NCBI GenBank assembly: GCA_017394925.1
Contig: JAFPWQ010000207.1
Location: forward strand, 1 to 6,789
Origin: Synergistaceae bacterium
GTDB lineage: Bacteria; Synergistota; Synergistia; Synergistales; Aminobacteriaceae
DNA: 6,789 nt
Direction: 5' to 3'
Part shown: in pieces, positions 5,796 to 6,789 of the stretch
How positions within the stretch are numbered: position 1 is the first letter of the stretch
How the letters are laid out: each line of letters opens with the position of its first letter
The notes under the pieces: model-generated
Databases searched by the model: none
Told to the model about the DNA's origin: nothing
The model's input: the letters and a program-made list of their open reading frames with translations, nothing else
Translations under genes and position numbers: made by a program

Positions 5796-6789
5796 ATGAA
5801 TGAACTTATTCGTATCAATCCGTCAGATTTAGTTGCGGTTGCTCTGCGTCCACTGAAAGAAGGCGAGACAATACCCGTAAGCGGTGCAGATTTTTCACTT
5901 GAGATTCACGAAGACATACCAATGGGACATAAAGCTGCACTCACAGATATATCTTCAGGAACTGCCGTAATCAAATACGGATTCCCAATCGGTGAAGCAA
6001 TAACTGACATTCGAAAGGGAACACACGTTCACACGAATAATATTCGGACTCTCTTATCTGGTGCGCATGAATACACGTATAACCCGACTCACCCGAAGAC
6101 AGACAAAAAGCCTGAAAGATTCTTCAAGGGCTATATGCGTAAGGACGGCAGAGTCGGAGTGCGTAATGAACTCTGGATAATTCCGACTGTGGGATGTGTG
6201 AATGACATTGCAGAGACGTTAGAGAAAAAAGCACAGTGTCTCATGAATAATCATGTCGAAAATGTGAGGGCATTCGTTCATCCGTACGGCTGTTCACAGT
6301 TAGGGCAGGATCAGGAGAACACACGCCAGGTACTTGCGAATTTCGTTACACATCCGAATGCAGGCGGAGTATTACTGCTTGGGCTTGGGTGCGAGAATAG
6401 CGGCATTGAAGAGATCAAGAAGCACATGAAAGATTATGACTCTGAACGCGTGAGATTCTTAATTGCTCAGGATGTCGAAGACGAAATTGAATCAGGCTTT
6501 GCACTTCTCAAAGAACTTGCCGAAAGAATGAATCATGATTCAAGAACTGACTGCCCTGTCTCAAAACTTGTCGTAGGACTCAAATGCGGCGGCAGTGATG
6601 GACTCTCAGGCATAACGGCGAATCCAACAATCGGCGGCTTCTCTGATCTGCTCATTGCTCACGGAGGTAGTACGATTTTAACTGAAGTCCCCGAAATGTT
6701 CGGAGCTGAGACTATCTTAATGAACAGGTGCAAAGATGAAGCTACATTTGAGAAGACCGTGAAGCTCATCAATGACTTCAAAGCATACT
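5796..6789 (+). CDS. uxaA: Altronate dehydratase (partial at right edge)
   Basis: This cytoplasmic, metal-dependent lyase converts D-altronate to 2-keto-3-deoxy-D-gluconate, the step after UxaB. The window holds 331 codons of an expected 495 or so, and the frame is open to the edge. The N-terminal SAF-type domain (about 1-90) shows GHKAAL (44-49), VIKYGFPIG (58-66) and THVHTNN (76-82). The main domain begins near 107 with GVRNELWIIPTVGCVN (121-136), HPYGCSQLG (162-170), HPNAGGVLLLGLGCEN (186-201), KCGGSDGLSGITANP (263-277) and TEVPEMFGAE (296-305). These follow E. coli UxaA closely, so both domains are in one chain, unlike family members split into two subunits. The related galactarate dehydratase is less likely given uxaB next door. 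It is divergent from dctPQM-uxaB across 151 bp, which suggests shared control; uxaC or KDG genes may follow outside the window. Confidence 0.95.
   Translation, partial: MNELIRINPSDLVAVALRPLKEGETIPVSGADFSLEIHEDIPMGHKAALTDISSGTAVIKYGFPIGEAITDIRKGTHVHTNNIRTLLSGAHEYTYNPTHPKTDKKPERFFKGYMRKDGRVGVRNELWIIPTVGCVNDIAETLEKKAQCLMNNHVENVRAFVHPYGCSQLGQDQENTRQVLANFVTHPNAGGVLLLGLGCENSGIEEIKKHMKDYDSERVRFLIAQDVEDEIESGFALLKELAERMNHDSRTDCPVSKLVVGLKCGGSDGLSGITANPTIGGFSDLLIAHGGSTILTEVPEMFGAETILMNRCKDEATFEKTVKLINDFKAY

Noticed and set aside
1..6789. Mobile elements, CRISPR arrays, tRNA or rRNA genes
   Set aside because: I saw no transposase-like protein, no regularly spaced repeats and no tRNA- or rRNA-like sequence on either strand.

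Overview
The window reads as a piece of a bacterial chromosome, moderately AT-rich by eye. Genes are tightly packed, Shine-Dalgarno sequences are strong (AAGGAGG and AGGAGG types), and several starts are GTG or TTG. The content is a TRAP transporter with a Sec-exported solute-binding protein, hexuronate-pathway enzymes, and ArnC/ArnA-like sugar-lipid enzymes. This suggests a diderm, probably fermentative, gut- or rumen-type anaerobe. Synergistota or Negativicutes are my best guesses, but no marker gene fixes the taxonomy.

Region 1 (1-968, minus strand) is a two-gene unit. A plausible sigma70-type promoter (939-968) precedes an ArnC-like GT-A glycosyltransferase (217-909) and the first 71 codons of an ArnA-like formyltransferase (1-215, runs off the left edge). 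In the classical pathway ArnA formylates UDP-4-amino-4-deoxy-L-arabinose and ArnC transfers the formylated sugar to undecaprenyl phosphate. The glycosyltransferase here lacks the C-terminal membrane helices of ArnC.

Region 2 (910-1100) is a short gap without a convincing gene. It holds a possible weak terminator for the large operon to its right and the promoter for region 1.

Region 3 (1101-5644, minus strand) is an operon in the order dctP, dctQ, dctM, uxaB: a periplasmic binding protein, the small and large TRAP permease subunits, and tagaturonate reductase. A clean stem-loop followed by a T-rich tract lies between dctP and dctQ. dctQ and dctM overlap by 4 bp, and dctM is followed by uxaB after 27 bp.

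Region 4 (5645-5795) is a divergent control region with back-to-back promoter candidates whose -35 hexamers overlap, plus an AT-rich inverted repeat over the uxaA -10. Region 5 (5796-6789, plus strand) is the first 331 codons of uxaA, altronate dehydratase, running off the right edge.

Regions 3 to 5 form one catabolic module. A sugar acid, most likely galacturonate, tagaturonate or a related hexuronate/aldonate, is captured by DctP and imported by DctQM. UxaB reduces D-tagaturonate to D-altronate, and UxaA dehydrates altronate to 2-keto-3-deoxygluconate. The isomerase UxaC and the KDG kinase/aldolase steps are not in the window. I see no tRNA, rRNA, CRISPR array or insertion sequence. The gene families are known; the features worth attention are the control region, the dctP-dctQ stem-loop, the extended DctM and the membrane-anchor-less ArnC homologue.
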